Source: Guillardia theta CCMP2712
Lineage: Eukaryota > Cryptophyceae > Pyrenomonadales > Geminigeraceae
Assembly: GCF_000315625.1 (NCBI RefSeq)
Contig: NW_005434465.1
Coordinates: 41,326-75,479 of the forward strand
Direction of reading: 5' to 3'
Length of the DNA stretch: 34,154 nt
The first letter of the stretch is position 1; the number at the start of each line of letters is the position of its first letter. The notes under the pieces are model-generated. The model was given only the letters and a program-made list of their open reading frames with translations, was not told the origin of the DNA and did no database searches. Position numbers and translations under genes: made by a program. Shown one piece after another: positions 22,507-32,270 of the stretch.

Positions 22507-24392
22507 TCAGTCAAAAAGGTCCCTTTGGACAGTACTCGCGGCGCTACATTCCGACTCTTGACTCGAAGTGGGAGATGCGCTAGTATTCGATCCACACTGA
22601 CGCCCAGCCGCATACTGTAACGCCTCCGGACTGTTTTCTGGACTCATCGCGGCACCTTGGACAGGATTACCGCAAGACAGAATCTCAGGGCCATCAGGTC
22701 CCATGACATATTGCTCTTTCGGGTCGTATTCTTCGCCAAACGCGTTTCGCAAGCATTGTGAACAATCGAATGCCATCCCTTCCTCCAGGCCGCCGTAACA
22801 AGACATAAGCAGCAGACTTGATTTCCCATTTGGCAAATCTCCGTAAAAATAATTCGTCATTGCGTTCATGGATCGGAGCGAAAGAAGAAGAGGGTGTGGT
22901 GCCGTGTGAAGCTCTATATGTTGCTCTTCCTGACTGTCTCCTTTGAACGTGATCACGCGAAAACATGGCAGTGCCGCCGCCACTGGCTGCCCAGTTTCAG
23001 ACTTAAGTCCCTCGAAAGCCTTGACTTTCTTCTCCTTTGTCAACTTATCCCTGAGCTTATCGCACCCTGAGACTTTTTTGGAAAGGAAACGCCTGGAGTC
23101 TTGGTTCCAGAATCTGTTTTCTTGCAGCAGCGTTTCCAGACTTTTGGGAGCTTCGCACTGAATCAAACAAACGTCCTTGTAAAGAATTTGAATGTGCTGT
23201 AGGGCCTGATGTAGCACCTCCCTGTCATCTAGAACATGTCATTGGTACGGTCAACACATTCAATGCTACAGTACCTTGATACAAGGTGGGAAGCAAATAC
23301 TTCTGCTTCATCGGACGGCAGATTTCCTTGACGAGAGACTCTTCGTCCAAATGATGTTGTTCGTACTCTGAGTTCTTCAGAACAGCTTCAGTATCAAGTT
23401 GAAAGAAAGTTTCTTTGTAGACGTTTTTGTCAACACCGATCAAAATCGCTTTGTACCCTTCGCCTTTCCACTCGAATTGCTGCTGAGGAGATAGGAGTGG
23501 AAGCAACATCAGAGCTGCTTTGCTGTCCAAATGTTCGCGTTGGCCACCAAGGAAGATAAAGTTGAAAGGAAGGTCCGCAATGCCTGGTATGTGGTTGTTG
23601 TCCTCATCATAACACCCAAACAAAACCTTCTTAGCGACGTCATCCGACCGCAAGCCCTCTGGAAGAGCATTCTGCACAATAATCCCCCAGTCGATTCGAC
23701 ATGCAGCACTGTTTGGGACCAAGTGCGATCGCTCTACCAAGCCTGAGTTAACTTTACAGCCCTCCAGGTCAAAAGCTTTCTCCCTGTCATGTCCCTTCTT
23801 GCAATCTTTATCGGCGGGTAAGTTCTGCGCGGCCTGAAGAAAAGCCAGACAAACGTTTTGCCGAAATACTGCAGGAGCCTTTGGAAGCTGGAGAAAGGTA
23901 GAGCAAAGGTCGTCAAAGTAACCAAATCGTAGATTGCACGCTATTTGTTTCGTGAGCTCAGATACGTTTAAGGCTCGAGTCTTCTCGTCGTACTCTTCTC
24001 TGAAGGCTCGAATCTTGTCGTCGTACTCTTGTTTCTCGCGCCTTAAAGTAGTGTTATCTTGCTCTAAAGCTCGAATCTTGTCGTCGTACTCTTCTCTCAA
24101 GGCTCGAATCTTGTCGTCGTACTCTTCTCTTAAGGCTCGAATCTTGTCGTCGTACTCAGGCTCGAATCTTCTCGTCGTACTCTTCTTTTAAGGCTCGAAT
24201 CTTCTCGTCGTACTCTTCTCTCAAGGCTCGAATCTTGTCGTCGTACTCTTGTTTCTCGCGCCTTAAAGTAGTGTTATCTTGCTCTAAAGCTCGAGTCTTG
24301 TCGTCCAAGGCTTGAAACCTCTTGTCGTTATCTAGCCTCAGAGCTTCCAGCTGTCTGCCTAGAGCCTCCAGCGCTCCCTCCGACGCTGCCAT
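22507..24392 (-). pseudogene. Coiled-coil protein with HNH-like nuclease domain, frameshifted
   Basis: Starts at ATG 24392 (MAASEGALEALG; an ATG at 24491 is also possible). An N-terminal coiled coil is built of 11-residue repeats of the type EEYDEKIRAL. Between about 24150 and 24165 the repeat array loses 8 bases, which shifts frame and gives an immediate TGA. The downstream frame carries on cleanly from the next repeat to 23275, an intron (23274-23229) keeps frame, and the last exon 23228-22507 ends at TGA. The middle part holds VERSHLVPNS and, about 75 residues on, NFIFLGGQREHLDSKAALML, a layout like HNH_2-type domains (first His, then Asn and a later His). Function unknown; nuclease role is inference. 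Either a young pseudogene or a repeat-region sequence error. Confidence 0.6.
23990..24320 (-). repeat. 33-bp tandem repeats encoding 11-residue coiled-coil units
   Basis: About eight to nine units, some separated by a longer unit (LEQDNTTLRREKQ) that itself occurs twice. The near-identity of units shows recent expansion. The frameshift of the gene lies in this array. Confidence 0.85.
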
Positions 24393-24576
24393 GAGCAAGT
24401 TTGTGGACCAGGATGCTGCCAGGGGTACCTCATCAGAGATTTGGGGGTAGGGGGTAGAAAAAAGGCGGGAAAATATCCGTTGACTCCTCATAACGGAAGC
24501 TTTGCTGCCGCCGGTAGCCTTTCTTTTAAGTTAAAAATCACAGGACAATCGGTAATGTTCAGAGCAGGGCATGCAG

Positions 24577-25365
24577 TTGAAGGAAGCGATATATTTCTTG
24601 TACTTTCCGGCAGCGCACGGGACGCATCCATTGGAACCATCGAAGTTGGTGTAGCCAGCTACGCACTGGCAGTCTAAGAGCCAGCAGCGGAAGCGGTGAA
24701 GGCGGGACAGCGATTGCAGGCCTTGTCCAAAGCGTATGCTTCAGAATAGGACAGGGAGCGCAGACGTCGCCAAGGTTGCTCTTGATCGTTGCAGGCCCAC
24801 AGGTACGCGGATTGCCAGGCCCGAGAAGTCTGCGTCCATCTTATCGGGCTGACCAGCATCGTAGATATACGTCTTTGTAGTATCCAACAGGGCAAAGGCA
24901 AAGCTCCAGATCCGTCACACCTTCAAAGGAATGCAGGCCGGCAGGGCAGAGCAGGGGAGATGCGCTGTAGCACGTCCGACGGGGCATTTCTGGCAGCTTC
25001 CGGCGCCCCTTTCGGACTTGTAAGTGTTAAAAGGGCAGGGAGCGTAGCCGTTGGTCGTCAGAAGGTAATCCGGGCAAGGCACGCATGTTCCATTGGCCGC
25101 CGCGCGCCGTACTGTAGAATCCAGAGCCGCAGACGCAGTCGCTGAACGAAGTGCTGCCGGAATAGTAGGTGGAATACGGCGCTGGGCAGGATTCACAGCC
25201 GTAATTTCCGATCACGCTCTCGCTCGATGGGAGGCTGCAGCAAGGGGAGGAGAACGCTTCCAACGCTTCCCGTGAAACCGTTTGGGATGCTTCTTGCATG
25301 CTCTGACGCCCATTCAGATGTCTTGAGCCAGTGGGATTACGGGGAGGTTCAATGTAGGAATTCAA
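24577..25365 (-). pseudogene. Decayed GCC2/GCC3 cysteine-rich repeat gene
   Basis: Minus-strand fragments in shifting frames carry the cysteine spacing of GCC2/GCC3 (ephrin-receptor-like) repeats. They include YGCESCPAPYSTYYSGSTSF then DCVCGSGFYSTA; NGTCVPCPDYLL then CPFNTYKSERGAGSCQKCPVG; LCLCPVGYYKDV; and DCQCVAGYTNFDGSNGCVPC then AAGKYKKYIASFNCMPC. Frame changes occur near 25105 and 24960, there is an in-frame stop near 24680, and no ATG or matching splice sites explain them. Such proteins are usually long, secreted or surface-anchored. Most likely a pseudogene fragment; a badly sequenced gene is the alternative. Confidence 0.65.
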
Positions 25366-26235
25366 GCCTAGACGGGAGACTGACGGGAGAGCAAGCTAGT
25401 ACGAGGCGAGCGGAGACTCTGTGGAGGACAGAGGCGGGAAGTAGCTCGTAGGTTGTAAAACTTCAAGGTTGCCTTCCCTCTTCTTTCCTGGCGTGTCAAG
25501 TTGTCACATTCACCGTACGGTATTATTGCGGACCTGGCTGGTACGGTGATCACAGTCATGGAGTGAAAAGACATACCGTGATCTGATCGGACTCGGAGGG
25601 TTTGCTTCGCCGAGGCCGTTGACTCGTCACAGGCCGTCGGGCTCGGTTGTCATGATTCTGCCTGCCGCGTGCGTTCACAGGTAGCTGACGGACGATGGAA
25701 CGAATGAGACTTGTGTTGAAGTTCAGGATCATTGAGTTTACTCGTTTACATTCAGGTTATCTACATATGATAAATGCCGTGACTTAATACAATTCCTTTC
25801 TCAAATCTCAAAGTCTAGAACCAAGTCGCTCCAGAGGGAAAGACGAAAGGAGGAAAATGATGCTGTAGACGAGAATGTGTGTCAGAGAAGAGCATGAATG
25901 CAAAGAAGCAAGAGAGAAGGTTCCTTGTCTGCTGGCAAGGTACGAGTTGAGGCTGGGCCCAAGCCATGTGAAAGAGTGTGATGCGAGGAGACTATGATGA
26001 GAAGAATGTTGCAGTCAGTCTTGCAGTGCACAAGTTGGTGAAGAATGAAGAACGCTGCAGTCAGTCTTGCAGTGCAGAAGTTGGTGAAGCCGCCAAGGAG
26101 CATGAACTAGGATTCACAGAGCAGTCTTAGTGGGATCCTTCGCTGTCTTGTGCTAGTGACTGCATCCTGGGGATTTCTGACGGCACTGTCACGACCTCTC
26201 GGAGGCTTCAGAGCCTGACCTTGCTCCTGCTACAG
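25366..26235. other. Intergenic, with a GC-rich patch and a 40-bp direct repeat
   Basis: 25510-25660 shares word style (CCGTACGG, ATCGGACTCGG) with the GC-rich block at 16.2-17.65 kb. A 40-bp direct repeat, 37 of 40 identical, lies at 26004-26043 and 26050-26089. No gene recognised. Confidence 0.5.
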
Positions 26236-26407
26236 GTCTTCCCTCGACCCTTCGAGCCCGTCCTAGGGGAGTACAAGAGCTTCGACGCGAGCGTCATGAA
26301 GTTGCACCACCAGTGGGCTCGAGCAGCATGCATCGATTTCTTCGCAGTCTCCTGGGGAGGGGACGGGACGCGGGCGCCAAACAAGCAGGGGAGTGTGGAT
26401 GGGCAAT
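26236..26407 (+). pseudogene. Isolated GH99-like (endo-mannosidase type) exon
   Basis: An exon-like segment after a TACAG acceptor and before a GTAAGC donor encodes FEPVLGEYKSFDASVMKLHH followed by QWARAACIDFFAVSW. This resembles the region of GH99-type glycosidases with the pattern LG-Y-S-D-x-x-V-x-x-x-H ... AGID ... SWW. The usual AGID and SWWG are changed to ACID and SWGG. No convincing upstream exon was found. The intron that would follow is filled by the pentanucleotide satellite, and the next acceptor-like site (TTGTCAG, 26687-26693) leads to an in-frame stop after a few codons. Probably a gene relic; identification is tentative. Confidence 0.4.
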
Positions 26408-26436
26408 GTAAGCTAGTGGACAGCGAGGGCAAGCAG

Positions 26437-26686
26437 GAAGAGAAGAGAAGAGAAGAGAAGAGAAGAGAAGAGATGAGATGAGATGAGATGAGATGAGAAG
26501 AGGAGAGAAGAGAAGAGAAGAGATGAGATGACAAGAGAAGAGATGAGATCAGAAGAGATGAGAAGAGAAGAGATGAGATGAGATGAGAAGAGAAGAGAAG
26601 AGATGAGATGAGATGAGATGAGATGAGATGAGATGAGATGAGAAGAGGAGAGAAGAGAAGAGATGAGAAGAGAAGAGATGAGAAGA
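26437..26686. repeat. GAGAT/GAGAA pentanucleotide satellite, array 3
   Basis: About 250 bp of the same satellite as at 20.4-22.2 kb and in the same orientation, sharing the compound motif GAGATGAGAAGAGGAGAGAA. Confidence 0.95.
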
Positions 26687-26689
26687 TTT

Positions 26690-27347
26690 GTCAGGGACAG
26701 CTTGACACTCCAGCCCGCCTCAGGCAACGAGGTTTAGTTTAGCTCGTGATGGTTTAGGTTTTGGATTTAGTTCAGCTCAAGAGTTTAGTTATAGAAATGT
26801 CCATGGAGCCCGCAATCGAGAACCATCGTAGGGTGGTGGTTATGAACATAGTGGTAGGGGGTAGTCATCTATTTCTGAGATACCCGCAGAGTCTCTGTGA
26901 AGTATAAGTCTTCTCAAATTGAAATTGATAAGGTATCTACCCTCCTCCTTACACGATGATGTTGAAACGAGAAATATGGGTAGGGGTAGTCCTTTTGCTG
27001 GGGACCATCGATAAGATGAGGTGTCCCGGCATGGCAACAAAGGACCATGGCAAAAGGGCGAGTAAGGGAGGAGGACGATAATGGCGATGAGGCTGACAAT
27101 GCTGAGATACGAGGAAAGATGCAGTGCAGTGAAGAGCGGCGCCGAAACGAAAGCGATGATAGTCGTGAGGGGAGGAAGGGGAGGAAGGGGAGGAAGGGTT
27201 GCAAGCAAGGCATGGTTGATAGTCCGCACTAGGCTGAGTGAGAGAGATGTGAGCTTCACGGAACGCGCACGTCTAGTGCCAAGAATGGAATGGAGATGTA
27301 GGGTCATGTGATTCTTCCAAAGCCCTGACATCTTTGATTTGGCCAGC
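26690..27347. other. Intergenic, upstream of the UBL-thioredoxin-PUB gene
   Basis: 26730-26800 is GTTTAG-rich, 26830-27010 has GGGGTAG-type patches, and 27165-27200 has a short GGAAGG repeat. No exon recognised; it should hold the promoter of the downstream gene. Confidence 0.45.
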
Positions 27348-30300
27348 ATGACGCTATTCAAGCGAACCGAAGCCAACATGGAAGAGCTGGAGGCCCAGAT
27401 GTCAGCAATTGAAAACGAGGGCGACGTGACATGTGCCAAGGACAAGCTGTACAACCTCACATCTATGTGAGCCTCCTTTGTCTCCTTGCTCCTTCTCTCC
27501 TCATCTCTTGACTGATTCTTCAGGGTTGACGAGATGGGATCCAACGTGGTCAAGCTGCGCAAGGCTGCTCAAGAGAGCGACCCTGTGAGACATGTTGTGT
27601 TGCTTCGGTGTTGCTAGACTAAACTCCATCATGCCTACTGAAGACGAAGCGCACCTACGGCGAGCAGATGGCCATCAAAGTTCTAGCGCTTTGCGATCGG
27701 TTTGATTCTCTCCAACCTAGGTTCAACTCTATTGCAGAAAAGATCAGCAGTGGTTGATGCCGACTCCGCCCATTTCGTCTTAATCTAACTTTCATGACAG
27801 ATTTCGAAGCGCACATGAAGAAAGTCAGAGCCCAGGAGGCAGAGAATGCTGCCAAAGCTGCCCGAGAGGTGACGAGTTACTAGCGCCGATTCATCCACTG
27901 ACATTTTATCTTGTTCCTGGTGTGCAGGCAGCGGAAGCTGAACGGTTGAGACAGCAAGCACAAGAGCAAAAGCAACAACATCAGGTTTGATTCTGTTCAT
28001 CTGCAAGTTTTTACGCTGATGCTGAAAATGATCAGAACGAAGTAGTGATGAAGGAATCAGAAGGTACACGCCAAAGTCTCAGCATCCTTGCACTGACTCA
28101 TGGAAGCCGTTGCCTCTCCTCCGGTAGCTGAGCAGAGAATGTCGGACATTGTTCAACAGCCAATTCCAGCACAAGCTTCTGCCCCCAAAGTCACCCAGGT
28201 GATAACCTAATTCAAGTCCAGGCCGGTAAAGTTTTGACCGTCCAGCAGGCTGTACCGTCAACTCCATCCCAGGCGATAGCGCCCATGGAGGAGACCATGG
28301 TACAGTATCTTACATGAGCGTTCTGCGGCTCACTTTCGCTCTTACAGCCGCCAAACACTTCTCCGGTTGTCCCTCCGAACCCCGATGTCAAAATGTCCAC
28401 CGAAGAATTCGAGATTAATATCAAGTCAAACGTGTCCGGTATGTATAGAAATTCAACCCATCTCTGAACAGATGTCCTAGTGCTCACTATGATCCCTAGG
28501 AGAAGGAAATGGGAAGCTAACCGTTCCATCTGCAGAGATTACAGTGAGCAGCAATTCTGATCCTTCTGGCCACACTCTTGCTCATCTTGACTTGTTGTTT
28601 GGTCCTTCTTTGTATCTGCTAACGATCCTTCCTTCAGGTACAAGATCTGAAGCAGCGGATAGAGAACATGTTCGGCCATGCGGCAGGTGAGAGGAAGAGA
28701 TCCGCTCTTGCGCTATTGATTCTGTTGTCAGCTGCTCAAAGACTCATATTCAGTGGCAAAGTTCTTGACAACGCCAAGCGACTGTCTGACTACAATGTAG
28801 ATTCTTGTGTTGGTTGCAGATCGATATCACTGACCGATGCCTACAGATCAAAGGAAACTGCAGTCTCCATCTTGTCGTATCTCAGGTACCGTGGCATTTA
28901 TATTAAGTGAAGCTGAGTCGTCTGTTCTATTCTTGCTTTTTCCTTTTCTGTTCAGGCCATCGCGACAGCAGCAAAATCGCCCACCACTGCAGCAGCTGGC
29001 AAAGATACTTCACTCGCATCATTGTGCGGGAAAGTGAATCACCTGCTGAGAGGAGCCACTGAAATGCGGCAGCTCCTGAATCAGGTCCATCCCAGTGCCC
29101 TCCCTTGCCCACCTGACCAAGGTTGCGGCAGGCTGGGGACATGCTTGTCGTTGTGGATTGGATGGCACCATGGTATGCCATCTGGTGTTGTGAGAGCCGC
29201 TCAGACGAGATGACAAGTTCACAGGTGTGGTCCTTGTAGAGCCATCGCCCCGAAGTTCGAGGCGCTGTCGTACAAGCATCAGGACGTCGTCTTTGTCAAG
29301 GTGTGTGCAAGTTGGTCCGCCGGTCACTCTTACTGTTTGACAACCTCAGGTGGATACGGAGGCATCTGGAGAGAACAAAGCCCTGGCCATGGAGGCAGGT
29401 GTGGAAGCAGGACCGCAGGCTCCACTTTCTCTCATGCGCACCTACAGGGATTGCAGCGTTTCCGACTTTCCACTTCTACGTGAATGCACAGGTGGCACCA
29501 CTCTCCCTCTTTCTTGTTCAGTTTTGTCTCTCGACCGATATCCTTGACTTGTGTTCTAAATTTTATTTCAGCGAACGTACGAGTTTGTGGGGGCCGATGT
29601 TGTTGCTTTGGAGAGGGCCATAAATGAGCGCAAACCGAAGACATCGAGCAATGCACCTCGCCCTGAAGCTATTTCTGCAGGTATGGCTTCCTGTTGTCTT
29701 TCTCTACTTACCGTCTTCTAGATGGGGCCAAGGCGAGCAAGACGGAATCACTGACACAAGATGTGATCCCTCCACGGTTGCAAGTCTTGGTCTGATTCTA
29801 TTTCTAGGTGAAAGCAGCCCTCTGGATCCTGAAGAGATCTTGTGGATCAGACTCTGATTTTGTTTCTGCTACAAAGGTGAGGGCGAAAGAAGTTTTGCCA
29901 GCTCTGAAGGTTTCCCGTAGACGCTCTTGACCTTCATCAGCAACTGTGTCAACCATCCCAATGAACCGAAATATCGCAAAATCCGTGAGAAATCTTTGCC
30001 GTTGGAGTTCAACCGATGACATGTTGAAAGGCAAGGGCAACACGACCTTTCAAGCGCGTCTAGGGAACAAGCATGGAGGAGTAGAAGCGCTTGTAGCCTT
30101 CGGTTTCAAAGAGGTCGACGAGCCGTGACATTCCCTTTGTGACTTGAACTTAAGGTCGCTGAGGGGATGCCGCCTGAAGATTACCTGGTGTTGGAAGAGG
30201 TCGACGCTGCGGCGATCCCCTAGTGTCGTAAGCTGAGATGCATGAAGGTCACTCCCGAAATGGTTCAAGTGCGCGACCTCTTGGAGAAGGCAGTTCCCGG

Positions 30301-31292
30301 TATGCTGCCCCTCTCCTGGTGCCCTTTCCTGACTGCGTGAATGCCAGGTGGAGCCGCTGCTGCTTCTGCCACTCCCGAGAGTTTGCAGTCAAGCACGTCA
30401 GGTCAATCTGCTTCACCCTTTGCTGGTTATTGTGCTACCTGTGCTCAATAGCATCTTGTGACGGTAGAGTCCGCCAGGCCTCGGAGGGATGGGAGGCCTC
30501 GGAGGGATGGGAGGGATGGGAGCAGCTGGCTTCAATCCGAATCGTATGGAGCAGGCCATGAGGATGATGCAGAATCCAGCCATCCGAAACATGACTACAA
30601 CGATGCTTTCCAATCCAAGGATGATGCAGGTACAACGTGAGGGTGGGATAACTGCTGCTGAGTTGCCTCCTCTTTCAGATCATGCAAGAGGCCATGCAAA
30701 GCGGCAACCCTCATGCTCTTCTGTTCAACCCTGAGTTCCAGTCGGTCATGCAGCAGGTCCGATGCTCCACTGATGCCAGCGCTTGACAGTCGAACCAGAT
30801 GATGCAGGACCCGGAGATGATCCGGGCGATGCAAGACCCGGAGACTATGAGTCAGATGATGTCGATGATGGGCTCCGCGGGAGGTGGTCAGGGGCTTGAG
30901 GGCCTTGGAGGTGCTTTCTGACCCACAAGCTTGCTCGCCTCTCATCCGCTTGGCAGGTCTCGGGGGCCTCGGCGGACTCGGAGGCTTCGGAGGGCTGGGA
31001 GGGCTGGGAGGACACGCCACTCAACCCACCCAGCCTGCGCCCTCAACCAGCAGCACCCCAGCAGCTCCATCGGCTGCCCCCTCTGCTGCTCCTACCACAC
31101 CTGCCCCAGCTGCCCCTCAGGGCTCACAACCCTCTCAAGGTCTTGTCTGTCGGAGGCCCGAGGTGACTGTTGACTTACGAGGCAGGCGGGGATACTGCCA
31201 TGGGCGAGAATGATGAGAGCGAGGAGGCCATGCTGGCCGAGGCTCTCCGCCTGTCGATGGAGGAAGGGAACTCTAACAAGCCCTCGGAGTAG
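27348..31292 (+). CDS. UBL-thioredoxin-PUB-STI1-UIM multidomain protein
   Basis: Predicted 792 residues, 31 exons: 27348-27466, 27524-27584, 27644-27752, 27801-27868, 27928-27984, 28036-28063, 28128-28198, 28246-28299, 28348-28438, 28500-28543, 28638-28686, 28732-28796, 28820-28885, 28956-29084, 29132-29172, 29225-29300, 29350-29398, 29448-29491, 29572-29680, 29722-29762, 29808-29876, 29921-29984, 30031-30113, 30155-30199, 30248-30299, 30348-30401, 30478-30629, 30679-30756, 30790-30910, 30957-31139, 31186-31292. All phases agree. Residues 1-170: helical, possibly BAG-like. 208-294: ubiquitin-like (VQDLKQRIENMF, QRLIFSGKVLDNAKRLSDYN). 338-430: thioredoxin with WCGPC (C352, C355) and cis-Pro in FPTFHFY. 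458-560: PUB (NHPNEPKYRKIR, GNTTFQARL, GFKE). 580-690: Gly-Met-rich then STI1-like. C-terminus: UIM (EEAMLAEALRLSMEE). Probably a cytosolic or nuclear cofactor linking p97, Hsp70 and ubiquitin; role inferred. Confidence 0.85.
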
Positions 31293-31519
31293 CTGTCGGG
31301 CCTCGGGGGCTTATTGGTCTCCATATTCTTTATTCTGCCTGTAGAGTATCTCCTTGGAATCACATCGATAGACTTGCACTTGCAACTGCAGACTAGACGG
31401 CGAGCCTGCTCGGGTGACGTCTGCAACATCACCATGTACAAACTGCGGGGGTTGGAGTGTTTCGCGTTACAAGCAAGTGAAATGAAGGAAGAAAGTTAGA
31501 CGAGACCATGGTAGTCCCC
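31293..31519. other. Convergent intergenic gap
   Basis: 227 bp between the stop codons of the converging 27348-31292 and 31520-32270 genes; must hold both 3' UTRs. Nothing else seen. Confidence 0.6.
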
Positions 31520-32270
31520 TCACTGCTCAGAGCTCTCTTTCAGCTTTCGGTCGATTGCCTGCACGTCGACCTTGGGGTAACTTCCTGACAGTGTCCTAGC
31601 ACTGAAGCCAGCAGACGGTCTCCTATGAATGTCTTGCTGGATGTCGCCGAACCCTGACTTGAGAGCGTTCTGGAAGCTCTTGAACAATGGCATCTCGCTC
31701 AACGTCGTTTGCATCCACTCCTTTGTGCTTGTGATGAAGCGACCGAAGGAGCCCTGCTGGAGCTCATCCTTGTAGCTCGGCGTGATCTCCTTCATCCTCT
31801 CCGAGTACTCATGACCGTCCTTCACCTTGAGCGTGTGCTTGGTGTACAACCAACCTAGGTAAGCTGCTCCTACACAGAGGGCAGTCCCTCCGAGGAAGGC
31901 GCCGACGATGTACTTGGTTCCTTCCCGCTGCTGCGCGAGCTTCCGAGCAAACCTGATTTCCTCGCTCTTGGTCAGGTTCTGGATCTCGCTGGGTTCGGTC
32001 TGCATGTCCTCCATGAACTGATTGAGGAAGACGTAGCGACCTCGGGAGAGGTTGTGATACCCAACAGCAGCCTCCTGCTCGCCAGCATCCCCGTCAGCAA
32101 TAGTCGAGAGCAAGAGAGCGGCTTGCCTTGACTGCGTTAGCTTGAGACCTGTACTTGCTGGAGATCTGCTTCTCGATTCTGTCTAGGTCTGCCAGTATCT
32201 TCTCATGGCTGCTTGTGATAGGTTCCTGCTCTGGCAGGGGCTTCTTGTTCTTGTCGTGGGTTGACGCCAT
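31520..32270 (-). CDS. Small single-pass membrane protein, unknown function
   Basis: Predicted 232 residues from two exons, 32270-32127 and 32074-31520. The N-terminus (MASTHDKNKKPLPEQEP) is hydrophilic, with a short helix DLDRIEKQISSKYRSQA. After a segment NQFMEDMQTEPSEIQNLTKS comes one clear transmembrane helix (YIVGAFLGGTALCVGAAYLG), then a soluble tail ending IDRKLKESSEQ. The intron 32126-32075 has a GC donor with good consensus (AAG|GCAAGC) and a CAG acceptor, and keeps frame; the GT alternatives do not. I do not recognise the family. One Gly-rich helix with charged flanks would suit an organelle inner membrane, but that is a guess. Confidence 0.7.

Noticed and set aside
28199-28221. A 23-nt intron in the UBL-thioredoxin-PUB gene
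   Set aside because: The later acceptor at 28245 gives a 47-nt intron of normal size and the same frame.
29941-30128. Plus-strand frame MSTIPMNRNIAKSVRNLCRW
   Set aside because: The other frame from 29921 gives the PUB motif NHPNEPKYRKIR and joins in phase on both sides.
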